Origin: Neobacillus dielmonensis
GTDB lineage: Bacteria > Bacillota > Bacilli > Bacillales > Cytobacillaceae
Length of the DNA: 64,000 nt
Reading direction: 5' to 3'
NCBI RefSeq assembly: GCF_000612665.1
Contig: NZ_HG942048.1
Coordinates: forward strand, 1-64,000
The notes under the pieces are model-generated. The model ran no database searches and was not told the DNA's origin. It worked only from the letters and a program-made list of their open reading frames with translations. Numbering within the stretch: position 1 is the stretch's first letter; every line of letters begins with the position of its first letter. Shown here piece after piece: positions 27,783 through 36,983 of the stretch. Made by a program: the position numbers and the translations under genes.

Positions 27783-28736
27783 ATGGCGATCAATAATCCA
27801 TCTGCTCTTTATCAGTCCTTTTCCGGTGTTAGTGTTTTATATGTTGAAGATGAAATGTTTTCCCGAGAAAAAATGCTGCGAGTCTTAGCCCGTCGATTTT
27901 CAACCATACACGCTGCAAAAGATGGGACAGAAGGTCTTATTCTATATCAAAAATATCATCCAGACCTGTTGATTATTGATATTAATATGAATCAAGATGA
28001 CGAACTTGATCTGATTAAAAACATACGTAATATAAACGGGCATATACCCATCATAGTTACTACTGCTGAAGACGAACAAGAAATCTATACAACCTTAATT
28101 GAGAATTATTACGTCAATCATGTGATTCCGAAGCCCATCTATCTAGAACGTTTTTTAAATAGCGTTCAACAATCAGTTCACCAAATTGAGACGAAGAAGG
28201 AAATAGAAAATTATAAAAAAGAACAATTAACGATAATAGACCCGTTAACGAATGCCTTAAAAAGGTGTAAATTTAACGAAATATTAGAGGAAATGGTCAC
28301 AAAGGCAGATAAAAGTTCACACACTTTTTCCTTAGCTGTTATGGATTTGGATGATTTAAAAGAGCTAAATTCACGTTACGGCTATAAAGCCGGTGACTAT
28401 GTGTTAAAAACCGTTTCTACTATCGTACAACAGAGGATCCGTGAGCATGACGTTCTTGCACGCTGGGGTGGCGACTGTATGATCATACTTATGCCAAAAA
28501 CGCAATTGGAAGACGCATTTGTCTTAGCAGAATCCATTCGTAAAATAATTGAAAACTTTTCCTTTCAAGGGTTGGAACGAGTAACCTGCAGCCTTGGAGT
28601 TGCCTCTTATTCAGCAGGTATGACAAAAAGAGAACTGTTATTTCATGCAGAACAATCCTTATACGAGTCCAAACAAGGCGGGAAAAATGAGGTTACTGTT
28701 TACAATCCGGTATCAATAAACAATCAATTGTCTTAA
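27783..28736 (+). CDS. Response regulator with degenerate GGDEF domain
   Basis: A 317-residue protein from ATG27783 (GAGGTG upstream). The receiver domain (about 16-130) is intact: acidic pair E22/D23, phospho-acceptor D66 in LLIIDINM, T93 and K117. The GGDEF domain (about 150-310) keeps DPLTNALKR, the metal Asp188 in MDLDDLKELN and the c-di-GMP inhibitory-site motif R220-EHD. Its active-site loop, however, reads GGDCM (229-233), with Cys for the essential Glu. It is therefore probably unable to make c-di-GMP and may instead bind nucleotide or signal through phosphorylation. The next gene is a kinase-like protein that is also degenerate. Confidence 0.85.
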   Translation: MAINNPSALYQSFSGVSVLYVEDEMFSREKMLRVLARRFSTIHAAKDGTEGLILYQKYHPDLLIIDINMNQDDELDLIKNIRNINGHIPIIVTTAEDEQEIYTTLIENYYVNHVIPKPIYLERFLNSVQQSVHQIETKKEIENYKKEQLTIIDPLTNALKRCKFNEILEEMVTKADKSSHTFSLAVMDLDDLKELNSRYGYKAGDYVLKTVSTIVQQRIREHDVLARWGGDCMIILMPKTQLEDAFVLAESIRKIIENFSFQGLERVTCSLGVASYSAGMTKRELLFHAEQSLYESKQGGKNEVTVYNPVSINNQLS

Positions 28737-28781
28737 ACAATTTTTACGGCTTGGTACTGCTCATTGGAAAGGGAGGAACAT

Positions 28782-29582
28782 ATGAGAACGCATAAGGATA
28801 TACCAAATAAGTATCCAAATCCTGAAATACATTCTCAAAAGGAAGCGGGGCATACGAAACAAATCAACCCCTTTTTCTTTCGGCAATCGCGGCTTGCTCA
28901 ACTGGGTGAAATGTTCGAAACCATTGGACCTCAGTGGCAACAGCCATTAAACCATTTATCGTTGTTAATTCAAGATATTAGAGAAGCATTGGAATTCGGG
29001 GAACTGAATGACCAATACATTGACCATTTTATAACGGAAAGTATGTTACAGATAAACCAAATGTCACAAACCATCCACGATTTACGAAAACTATATAAAC
29101 AGGATAAAAGTCCATCCTCTTTCTCAGTTGCTGACTCCATTGAAGAAGCTTTGGCTCTTTTTTCTCCATGTTTGCAACAACATCAAATCATCGTTAATTT
29201 TGTACATCGAGGACAGTATATGGCTTTTGGTTATCCACATCAATTTAGTCAGGTGGTATTAGGGATAATTACCCGTATGAAAGATTCGTTCCTAGAAAAG
29301 GATATTTATAAGCGTATGATAGACATCAATCTTGAAGATACAGACAATTATATAATAGCTGAGTTAAGCGCTAATGCAGGTGGTATGGACCAAGCGGTAT
29401 TGGATCAGACTTTTGAATTAGCTGCTACCTCAAAGACTAAGACATATGGATTAGACTTTAGCCTATATATTTCTAAGCTGATTCTTGAAAATATGGGCGG
29501 CTCTATGACAGTGGCTCATACGAAAACGGGGACAAAATTTTGTTTATTTGTCCCAAAGAATGAGACTTTTCCTAGTGCGTGA
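28782..29582 (+). CDS. Degenerate histidine-kinase-like protein
   Basis: A 266-residue soluble protein from ATG28782, eight bases after GGGAGG. It has a dimerisation helix (RLAQLGEMFETIG) and an ATPase-like C-terminal domain. In relatives the H-box reads AHQWRQPL; here it is GPQWQQPL with Pro50 in place of the phospho-acceptor His. The N-box region LGIITRMKDSF lacks the usual Asn, and the G1 box reads SANAGGM without its Asp, while the late GLDFSLYISKLILENMGG (G2-like) segment persists. It is thus probably a pseudokinase, perhaps a scaffold for the upstream response regulator, 45 bases away in the same direction. Confidence 0.8.
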   Translation: MRTHKDIPNKYPNPEIHSQKEAGHTKQINPFFFRQSRLAQLGEMFETIGPQWQQPLNHLSLLIQDIREALEFGELNDQYIDHFITESMLQINQMSQTIHDLRKLYKQDKSPSSFSVADSIEEALALFSPCLQQHQIIVNFVHRGQYMAFGYPHQFSQVVLGIITRMKDSFLEKDIYKRMIDINLEDTDNYIIAELSANAGGMDQAVLDQTFELAATSKTKTYGLDFSLYISKLILENMGGSMTVAHTKTGTKFCLFVPKNETFPSA

Positions 29583-29706
29583 GTAGAGATGACCAAAATC
29601 TCACCTCATTCAGATAACATTATCTTGGAATCAATCAATTTTGCTGTATTTTTTTCCAAATAAAGATAAAATAAAGATAATCAATGTCATATTAGGGGTG
29701 AAGGTA

Positions 29707-30120
29707 ATGGCTGTGGAATATCCAAGTTTAGAAGAAATGGGAGCAATTTTGAAAAAGGCCAAACGGATTGCGGTTGTGGGGTTAAGTAATAATCCGGCAC
29801 GAACTTCCTATCAGGTTTCAGAGGTCATGCAAAAGGCTGGATATGAAATTATTCCAGTAAACCCAACTATTGACGAAGCTCTAGGTGTAAAGGCCGTAGC
29901 CACGTTAAAAGATATTGACGGGCACATTGATATTGTCAATGTTTTCCGCCGTTCAGAACAGTTGTTCGATGTGGCGAAAGAATTCATTGAGGTGGATGCT
30001 GATGTATTTTGGGCCCAGCAGGGCCTGGTAAATGAAGAGGCTTATGAATTTTTAACAGAAAAGGGTTATCCTGTGATTATGGACCGCTGTATCAAAGTCA
30101 TTCATTCCTTAACGAAATAA
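29707..30120 (+). CDS. CoA-binding protein, YccU family
   Basis: A 137-residue Rossmann-like CoA_binding domain protein with AVVGLSNNPARTSYQV (nucleotide-binding loop), IIPVNPT and IDIVNVFRRSE; DADVFWAQQG is the family signature. Start ATG29707 (MAVEYPS) follows AGGGGTGAAGG; the longer frame from 29641 lacks a ribosome site. It is a common single-domain protein in bacilli, usually near parE. Biochemical role unknown. Confidence 0.88.
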   Translation: MAVEYPSLEEMGAILKKAKRIAVVGLSNNPARTSYQVSEVMQKAGYEIIPVNPTIDEALGVKAVATLKDIDGHIDIVNVFRRSEQLFDVAKEFIEVDADVFWAQQGLVNEEAYEFLTEKGYPVIMDRCIKVIHSLTK

Positions 30121-30134
30121 TAATCATGAAACGT

Positions 30135-30170
30135 AAAAAGCTGTGGAAAAATACTCACAGCTTTTTATTT
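30135..30170 (+). terminator. Terminator after CoA-binding gene
   Basis: AAAAAGCTGTG / CACAGCTTTTT (30135-30166), ten-base loop, then ATTTTTTTT. The remaining 30171-30421 is AT-rich leader for parE with no gene seen. Confidence 0.9.
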
Positions 30171-30421
30171 TTTTTCTACAAAACCTTTGAAAACAATGGT
30201 TGAAGCACGAAAAATTTTCATAACGCATTTGCCAAATCAAAATAAATCGCTAAAATAAAGCATAGACGCCGTAAGACCTTTGGTAAAATTAAGTAACAAA
30301 CATTTGTTCTAATGTGTTATGATAATAAAGGATTTCAGTGATATTTAAAGAATAGTAATGAAAAAGGTATTAGCAAACTAGAAAGGTTTTTCTTTTTGTA
30401 GGGTATGAAAGGGGTATTTTA

Positions 30422-32401
30422 GTGGCAAGAACTCAGCAAGCTTTTGAATATAATGAAGATGCCATACAGGTACTAGAAGGCTTAGAAGCCGTCAGAAAAC
30501 GTCCTGGTATGTATATTGGCAGTACCGATGCCCGAGGTCTTCATCACCTCGTTTATGAGATCGTCGATAATGCGGTAGATGAAGCATTGGCAGGATTCGG
30601 TGATCACATTACCGTAAAAATCCACAAAGATAATTCACTCAGTGTTGCAGATAAAGGTCGGGGCATGCCTACCGGAATGCATAAAATGGGGAAACCGACA
30701 CCAGAAGTGATCTTAACCATTCTTCACGCAGGAGGTAAGTTCGGACAGGGAGGTTACAAAACCAGCGGAGGGCTGCATGGTGTAGGTGCTTCCGTTGTCA
30801 ACGCCTTGTCGGAATGGTTGACAGTAACCATCAAGCGTGATGGATTTGTTTATGAACAACGGTTTGAAAACGGCGGAAAACCGGTTACCACCCTTGAAAA
30901 AATCGGGAAAACCAATCAATCCGGAACCACCATCCACTTCAAGCCGGATGCAACCATTTTCTCCACCACCACCTTCAATTTTGAAACTCTGTGCGAGCGT
31001 TTAAGGGAATCAGCCTTTTTATTGAAAGGGTTAAAGATAGAAATCATTGATCTTCGCAACGACTTTCATGAAGTGTTTCACTACGAAAACGGAATTGAGG
31101 CGTTCGTAGCCTATCTAAACGAAGGCAAAGAAACCCTTCATCCTGTTGTTAGCTTTGAAGGATCGCAAAATGGCATCGAAGTCGATTTTGCCTTCCAATT
31201 TAACGATGGTTATTCCGAGAATATGTTATCCTTCGTTAACAATGTCCGTACCAAGGACGGAGGTACCCATGAGATCGGGGCTAGAACTGCGATGACCAGG
31301 GTATTTAATGATTACGCTCGTAAAACGGGATTGCTTAAAGAAAAAGATAAAAACCTCGATGGAGCAGATATTCGCGAAGGTTTATCTGCCATCATATCGG
31401 TTCGAATTCCAGAGGCCCTGCTGCAATTTGAAGGGCAAACGAAAGGAAAATTAGGAACCAGCGAAGCTAGGTCTGCAGTCGATGGGGTCGTTTCCGAGCA
31501 TCTATCCTATTTGTTAGAAGAAAACCCTAATACGAGTACACTGCTTGTAAAAAAGGCAGTCAAAGCTTACCAAGCTCGTGAAGCTGCAAGAAAGGCACGT
31601 GAGGATGCAAGAAGCGGGAAAAAACGGAAAAGTAAAGAAACGGTTCTTTCTGGTAAATTGACTCCGGCTCAATCTCGTAATCCACAAAAAAATGAGCTTT
31701 ATTTAGTAGAGGGTGATTCTGCGGGTGGTTCTGCTAAACAAGGCCGTGACCGCCGCTTCCAGGCTATATTGCCGCTTCGAGGTAAAGTTCTTAATACAGA
31801 AAAAGCCAAGCTGGCTGACATCTTTAAAAACGAAGAAATTAATACGATGATTTATGCAATTGGCGGTGGAGTAGGCTCTGACTTTAATGTTGATGATATC
31901 AATTACGATAAAATTATTATCATGACGGATGCTGATACCGATGGTGCCCACATCCAAGTGCTGCTGCTTACATTCTTTTACCGTTACATGAAGCCGCTCG
32001 TCGAAGCAGGAAAAGTGTTTATCGCCCTTCCGCCACTTTATAAAGTCAGCAAAGGATCTGGAAAAAAAGAAATCATTGAGTACGCTTGGACAGACGACGA
32101 ATTACAGGATGCGATTAAAAAGGTTGGCCGCGGTTATATTATCCAACGTTATAAAGGTTTGGGTGAAATGAATGCGGAGCAGCTTTGGGAAACCACCATG
32201 GATCCTGAAACCAGGACTCTGATTCGAGTTAAAATTGATGATGGCGCTAGAGCAGAACGCCGGATTACAACTCTGATGGGCGACAAGGTTGAACCTCGTC
32301 GTAAATGGATTGAAGGCAACGTCGAGTTCGGACTAGAGGAAGATGATACGATTTTGACAAATGAAAATATAACCGTTTCAGAGGGAGGAAATGAAGAATG
32401 A
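30422..32401 (+). CDS. parE: DNA topoisomerase IV subunit B
   Basis: ATPase subunit of topoisomerase IV, which separates replicated chromosomes. A 659-residue GHKL ATPase: RKRPGMYIGST, VDNAVDEALAG (Asn/Asp site), GGLHGVGASVVNALS; then the TOPRIM domain with LVEGDSAGGSAKQGRDR and MTDADTDGAHI. Starts GTG30422 behind AAAGGGG. It overlaps parC by four bases (ATGA), so the two are coupled. PlsY lies upstream in B. subtilis, here separated by about 5 kb of extra genes. Confidence 0.97.
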   Translation: MARTQQAFEYNEDAIQVLEGLEAVRKRPGMYIGSTDARGLHHLVYEIVDNAVDEALAGFGDHITVKIHKDNSLSVADKGRGMPTGMHKMGKPTPEVILTILHAGGKFGQGGYKTSGGLHGVGASVVNALSEWLTVTIKRDGFVYEQRFENGGKPVTTLEKIGKTNQSGTTIHFKPDATIFSTTTFNFETLCERLRESAFLLKGLKIEIIDLRNDFHEVFHYENGIEAFVAYLNEGKETLHPVVSFEGSQNGIEVDFAFQFNDGYSENMLSFVNNVRTKDGGTHEIGARTAMTRVFNDYARKTGLLKEKDKNLDGADIREGLSAIISVRIPEALLQFEGQTKGKLGTSEARSAVDGVVSEHLSYLLEENPNTSTLLVKKAVKAYQAREAARKAREDARSGKKRKSKETVLSGKLTPAQSRNPQKNELYLVEGDSAGGSAKQGRDRRFQAILPLRGKVLNTEKAKLADIFKNEEINTMIYAIGGGVGSDFNVDDINYDKIIIMTDADTDGAHIQVLLLTFFYRYMKPLVEAGKVFIALPPLYKVSKGSGKKEIIEYAWTDDELQDAIKKVGRGYIIQRYKGLGEMNAEQLWETTMDPETRTLIRVKIDDGARAERRITTLMGDKVEPRRKWIEGNVEFGLEEDDTILTNENITVSEGGNEE

Positions 32402-34842
32402 GCACAGCAGAAAGATTTCGCGACCTCCCTTTAGAAGAAGTCATTGGCGACCGTTTTGGACGATATAGTAAATACATTATCCAAGACCGGGCGCTGCCTG
32501 ATGCCAGGGACGGCTTAAAACCGGTACAGCGCCGAATTTTATATGCGATGTACATGGAAGGGAACACCCATGAAAAGGGGTTTAGAAAAGCAGCCAAAAC
32601 CGTAGGTAATGTTATTGGTAACTATCACCCGCATGGTGATTCCTCTGTGTATGAAGCTATGGTCCGTTTGAGCCAAGATTGGAAGGTTCGCAACGTCCTG
32701 ATTGAAATGCATGGAAATAACGGAAGCATGGATGGCGATCCTCCTGCTGCTATGCGTTACACCGAGGCTAGACTTTCTGCAATTGCAGCGGAACTGCTTC
32801 GCGATATCGATAAACAAACGGTAGATTTAATCTCAAACTTTGATGACACAACGAAAGAGCCAACCGTTCTTCCAGCCATGTTTCCAAATCTGTTGGTCAA
32901 TGGTTCGACAGGTATCTCGGCCGGGTACGCCACTGACATTCCGCCGCACAACCTGGCTGAAGTCATTGATGGGGTCATCATGATGATGGATACTCCGGAT
33001 GTATCGGTAGACGAACTGATGACGGTTATCAAAGGGCCTGATTTCCCTACGGGCGGGATTATTCAAGGCATAGATGGTATCAAAAAAGCCTATGAAACTG
33101 GTAAAGGAAAGATTATTGTTCGTGCTAAGGCGGATATTGAAGATGTGCGTGGCGGCAAGCAGCAAATTGTCATCACAGAAATTCCATATGAGGTCAATAA
33201 AGCTAATCTTGTGAAGAAAATGGATGAGTTTCGGATCGACCGCAAAGTGGAAGGAATTTCTGAGGTGCGTGATGAAACGGACCGGACAGGCTTGCGCATT
33301 GTTGTTGAACTGAAAAAAGACACTGATGCAGAAGGTGTACTGTACTATTTATATAAAAACAGTGACCTTCAAGTAACTTATAATTTTAACATGGTTGCCA
33401 TTTACAACCGCCGTCCGAAACAAATGGGCCTCCGCGATCTGTTGGATGCCTATATCGGGCATCAGAAAGATGTAGTAACGAGAAGAACCCAATATGATCT
33501 GGCGAAAGCGAAAGAACGCCAACATATTGTGGAAGGCTTAATGAAGGCCTTATCGATACTAGATGAAGTCATCGCTACTATTCGCGCTTCCAAAGACAAA
33601 CGGGATGCAAAAGATAACTTGATTGCCAAATTTGCCTTCACTGAACCGCAAGCCGAGGCGATTGTCTCCTTACAGCTTTATCGATTAACGAATACAGATA
33701 TTACCGCTTTACAGAATGAGGCGGAGGAATTAGCTAAGAAAATTGCAGAATGGACGAGCATTCTCGAGAGTGAGAAAAAGCTGCTTTCCGTCATTAAAAA
33801 AGAATTAAAAGACGTGAGAAAGCGTTTTGCAGATGAACGCCGCTCTAAGATTGAAGCGGAAATCGAAGAAATTAAAATCAACTTGGAAGTCATGGTGCCA
33901 AGTGAGGATGTTATTGTCACTGTTACGAAAGATGGTTATGTAAAACGGACAAGCCAACGTTCTTATGCAGCGTCAAATGGTCAGGACCTGGCCATGAAAG
34001 AAACAGATCGGCTGATGGCACAGCTTGATATGAATACTAAGGATGTTCTGCTCCTGTTTACGAGAAAAGGAAATTACCTATATTGTCCTGTTCATGAACT
34101 TCCGGACATCCGATGGAAGGATATGGGCCAGCACATAGCGAATTTAATTCCAATTGATCGTGATGATGAAATCATTCGGGCCATTCCAATTCAGGATTTC
34201 GAAGCATCTAGTTACATGGTATTTGTGACAAAGAATGGCATGGTTAAGAAAACAGAGTTAAGTCAATATAAAGCCCAGCGATATTCCAAACCATTAGTGG
34301 GAATTAACCTAAAAGATGATGACCAAGTGATCAATGTGCATCAAACCGATGGAACGAAAGATCTTTTCTTGATTAGTCATTTAGGATATTCTCTTTGGTT
34401 TAATGAGGAAGAAATCAGTGTCGTAGGGGTTCGTGCTGCGGGAGTTAAAGGGATGAATCTTAAAGATGGCGATTATGTGGTGGCTGGGCACTTAATTAGC
34501 GCAGATAGCCATGAATCCATTGTAACAGTAACCCAGCGAGGAGCCATTAAACGGATGAAACTATCCGAGTTCGAAAAGACTACCCGAGCAAAGCGCGGTG
34601 TCATTATTCTGCGGGAGCTTAAAGCCAATCCACATCGAATTGTTGGTTTTGTTACTGCCAATCATGATGATGAATTATTTATCCAAACGGAAAAAGGTTA
34701 TACGGAAACGGTAAAAGCAGGAGATCTGCGCCATAGTGATCGCTACTCCAACGGTTCCTTTATCTTGGATGAAGGAGAAAATGGAAAAGTTACTTCGTTA
34801 TGGAAGGTTGAAGCACCGAAACCAAACTCGGAAACTGAATAA
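32398..34842 (+). CDS. parC: DNA topoisomerase IV subunit A
   Basis: Breakage-reunion subunit. An 814-residue protein with the catalytic tyrosine Y121 in AAMRYTEARL and the quinolone-resistance region HGDSSVYEAM, where Ser82 and Glu86 have the wild-type (sensitive) identity. The C-terminal beta-pinwheel repeats begin near residue 500 (VTKDGYVKRT, FVTKNGMVKKTE, VTQRGAIKRM). It overlaps parE by four bases and is followed by a terminator. Confidence 0.97.
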   Translation: MSTAERFRDLPLEEVIGDRFGRYSKYIIQDRALPDARDGLKPVQRRILYAMYMEGNTHEKGFRKAAKTVGNVIGNYHPHGDSSVYEAMVRLSQDWKVRNVLIEMHGNNGSMDGDPPAAMRYTEARLSAIAAELLRDIDKQTVDLISNFDDTTKEPTVLPAMFPNLLVNGSTGISAGYATDIPPHNLAEVIDGVIMMMDTPDVSVDELMTVIKGPDFPTGGIIQGIDGIKKAYETGKGKIIVRAKADIEDVRGGKQQIVITEIPYEVNKANLVKKMDEFRIDRKVEGISEVRDETDRTGLRIVVELKKDTDAEGVLYYLYKNSDLQVTYNFNMVAIYNRRPKQMGLRDLLDAYIGHQKDVVTRRTQYDLAKAKERQHIVEGLMKALSILDEVIATIRASKDKRDAKDNLIAKFAFTEPQAEAIVSLQLYRLTNTDITALQNEAEELAKKIAEWTSILESEKKLLSVIKKELKDVRKRFADERRSKIEAEIEEIKINLEVMVPSEDVIVTVTKDGYVKRTSQRSYAASNGQDLAMKETDRLMAQLDMNTKDVLLLFTRKGNYLYCPVHELPDIRWKDMGQHIANLIPIDRDDEIIRAIPIQDFEASSYMVFVTKNGMVKKTELSQYKAQRYSKPLVGINLKDDDQVINVHQTDGTKDLFLISHLGYSLWFNEEEISVVGVRAAGVKGMNLKDGDYVVAGHLISADSHESIVTVTQRGAIKRMKLSEFEKTTRAKRGVIILRELKANPHRIVGFVTANHDDELFIQTEKGYTETVKAGDLRHSDRYSNGSFILDEGENGKVTSLWKVEAPKPNSETE

Positions 34843-34847
34843 TTAGG

Positions 34848-34875
34848 AAAAAAGACTCGTTCTGGGTCTTTTTTT
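34848..34875 (+). terminator. parC terminator
   Basis: AAAAAAGAC / GTCTTTTTTT (34848-34875) with a nine-base loop. Confidence 0.8.
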
Positions 34876-34932
34876 CATTATATCCCCAATTTTGGACATA
34901 CTAGAAATTATTAGTAATTGGAGGGGATATGT

Positions 34933-35691
34933 ATGAAAAAGGAAATCGCACTTGCGTTTACTGCGTTCTTTTTAATTTCACTTACAGCGATAACAGGCGT
35001 TTATGCCTTTGAAGAAAATAGTAAAACAGTAGAGATAGCTAAGGAAGAAGCCGATATAACTGGGGATGGACAAAATGAGGATATTACACTAAAAGGTGTA
35101 CCATATGAAGAAGCCGAAGAAGGCTATTTAAGTGAAATTTATGCGGATATAAATGCATCTAATGGCAAGTCCTATACAATTCATTTAGAAAGTGGCTCAA
35201 AAGCTGCAATGGAACTGGTAGACTTAAACAATGATGGATTAAAGGATTTGTTTATCAACATTTTTACAGGCGGCAGTGATGGTACGACGATCGACCATTT
35301 GTATACCCTAAAAGATTTCAAAAAAACGGACTTGTCAGTACCGGCTCCATTGGATATGGAGAGTAGATTTTTAAATGGTTATAAAGCTGAAATTAAAATT
35401 GCAGAAACAGGTTATACCTATCACTTTGATTTAAAAGACCGGAAGAAATATTATAAAAAATTAGGCCTGTATTATAAAGGAAAGCTAAATGAACCTATTG
35501 AATTAACAGTGAATTCTTATAGCAGCTTGAATCCTGCTAAACTAGAAGATGGAAGGTATGGGTTAAAAGGAGTGCAAAGAGTAACAGGTATAGCCAATGC
35601 CGATCTCATTGCTCAGGCGGAATCTACCTGGACCTTCATCAATGGCAGTTGGAGACTAGCACATGTTAAGGTTTTAAAACAAGGACAATAG
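34933..35691 (+). CDS. Secreted hypothetical protein with FG-GAP-like segment
   Basis: A 252-residue protein from ATG34933 (GGAGGGG upstream; the TTG at 34918 is part of the ribosome site). It has a signal peptide at 1-24 ending VYAFEE. The mature part has ADITGDGQNEDI and LVDLNNDGLKDLFI, Asp-rich calcium-loop motifs like those of FG-GAP/VCBS repeats, followed by a mixed beta region. It resembles uncharacterised exported VCBS-type proteins of bacilli. No partner gene is apparent. Confidence 0.75.
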   Translation: MKKEIALAFTAFFLISLTAITGVYAFEENSKTVEIAKEEADITGDGQNEDITLKGVPYEEAEEGYLSEIYADINASNGKSYTIHLESGSKAAMELVDLNNDGLKDLFINIFTGGSDGTTIDHLYTLKDFKKTDLSVPAPLDMESRFLNGYKAEIKIAETGYTYHFDLKDRKKYYKKLGLYYKGKLNEPIELTVNSYSSLNPAKLEDGRYGLKGVQRVTGIANADLIAQAESTWTFINGSWRLAHVKVLKQGQ

Positions 35692-35758
35692 GTATTTGTC
35701 ACCTATTAGACAAAAGCCCCATATACTATCACAGGATGCTTGAAAGGAGATGCTTGAC

Positions 35759-36235
35759 ATGAGTAATCCTTCAAACTTGATTACTACCTTCCTGCCGCCA
35801 GCAACTGCCTTCCGCCCAGTTGAGGGAAGAAAATATACGTTAACGCATTCTGATACCAGTGGGCAGCTTTTCCTTACCATCGGCAGTGAGTATAATTACG
35901 GCAGCACGAATCAAAGTTTCCGTGATGAAGTGATGGCCGAATGGGTTCACCAGTTAGGGGAGTATTCATTATTGGGCCGTGTCTACGTAAGCGGAGGGGA
36001 ATTTGATAAGAACTACTCTAAAATCAGATTTGCCATTTTTCAAAAAGAATTAAACCTTGCTTTGCAGGCTATGGTCTTTGGAGACCAGGCGTTTTACACA
36101 AATTTCCCATGGTTATTGGATGCCCCCATCTATATTCGCTTCGAATCGGTCTATCCCGAGTTTAATCAAGTCTTATATTACGGAACACCAAGGAATTTCC
36201 TTTTATCTAACAATATGAAGGAACCCATTCAATAA
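35759..36235 (+). CDS. Staygreen-family protein
   Basis: A 158-residue protein matching the staygreen (SGR) domain: TTFLPPATAFRPVEGRKYTLTH at the N-terminus, HSDTSGQLFLTIG, EVMAEW and WLLDAPIYIRFESVYPEFN. Plant members remove magnesium from chlorophyll; bacterial members in bacilli have no established role, and this organism has no reason to handle chlorophyll. Start ATG35759 is nine bases from AAAGGAG; the ATG at 35750 is too close. It is monocistronic. Confidence 0.82.
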   Translation: MSNPSNLITTFLPPATAFRPVEGRKYTLTHSDTSGQLFLTIGSEYNYGSTNQSFRDEVMAEWVHQLGEYSLLGRVYVSGGEFDKNYSKIRFAIFQKELNLALQAMVFGDQAFYTNFPWLLDAPIYIRFESVYPEFNQVLYYGTPRNFLLSNNMKEPIQ

Positions 36236-36265
36236 AACACAGGCATATAGTCTGTGTTTTATTTT
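36234..36265 (+). terminator. Terminator after staygreen gene
   Basis: AAAACACAG / CTGTGTTTT (36234-36260), nine-base loop, then ATTTTT. Confidence 0.85.
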
Positions 36266-36402
36266 TGACATATATCACACATATGCCCATTAGCGTTAGT
36301 CTGCAACCTTTTTCCCGCCCGTCCGTATAAATAAATAATAAAAGAAGAATCTAGATCGCGCTGGAAAACGCCAAGAAGAGCAGGAAAGGGAGGGGGGCGT
36401 AC

Positions 36403-36825
36403 ATGCGGTTTTATTCTAAAAAAGGACTAATTACGGGTGTTTTGTTATGGGGCTGTATATGTTTTTTAATGGGCGCGTTTCTTTTGGCTCCGGAAGAACT
36501 TGAGAGCAAAGGTGAAATACTCGCGGCGATTTTGGTAATAGGGATTACCAGTGGATTGATTTGTTGGTGCTGGTTTGGAACTTATTATGAAATTAATGGT
36601 AACCAATTAAAAGTAGTGGGGGGGCCGTTCCGCTGGAAAATCGATATTAGGACCATTAAAGAGGTAAAAAGCAGTCGGAATATTTTATCCAGCCCAGCAT
36701 TATCTTTAGATAGATTGGAAGTAACCTATGATAAATGGGGTATGATTTTAATATCACCTAAAAACAAACAAGAATTCTGTAAAGCTTTGAAAAATGTAAA
36801 TTCAACCATTGATGTAAAACTATAA
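36403..36825 (+). CDS. PH-domain-like membrane protein
   Basis: A 140-residue protein with two N-terminal membrane spans (about 9-28 and 40-60) and a C-terminal bacterial PH-like domain: YYEINGNQLKVVGGPF, then IDIRTIKEVKSSRNILSSPALSLDRLEV and ISPKNKQEF. The IRTIKEV...LSLDRLEV pattern is typical of bPH/DUF1200-like proteins. GGGAGGGGGG precedes ATG36403. Function unknown. Confidence 0.78.
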   Translation: MRFYSKKGLITGVLLWGCICFLMGAFLLAPEELESKGEILAAILVIGITSGLICWCWFGTYYEINGNQLKVVGGPFRWKIDIRTIKEVKSSRNILSSPALSLDRLEVTYDKWGMILISPKNKQEFCKALKNVNSTIDVKL

Positions 36826-36856
36826 AGATTCTGGATTAAAATAGTTAAAAAGTTTA

Positions 36857-36899
36857 TTTCGTCTCACTATCTTAAGTATACTTGCCTAGTGAGACGAAA
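36857..36899. repeat. Perfect 13-bp inverted repeat downstream of xerS
   Basis: TTTCGTCTCACTA (36857-36869) and its exact complement (36887-36899), 17-base spacer. No real U-run follows on either strand, so a plain terminator is uncertain. It lies between the PH-domain gene and the end of the recombinase gene. Confidence 0.6.
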
Positions 36900-36983
36900 C
36901 CATTTTATTAAAATATAATTATATTATGTAAACTAGAATAAAAAAGTGAAAGGGGGGCTGCCAGATGGAAGTGACAGCTATTT

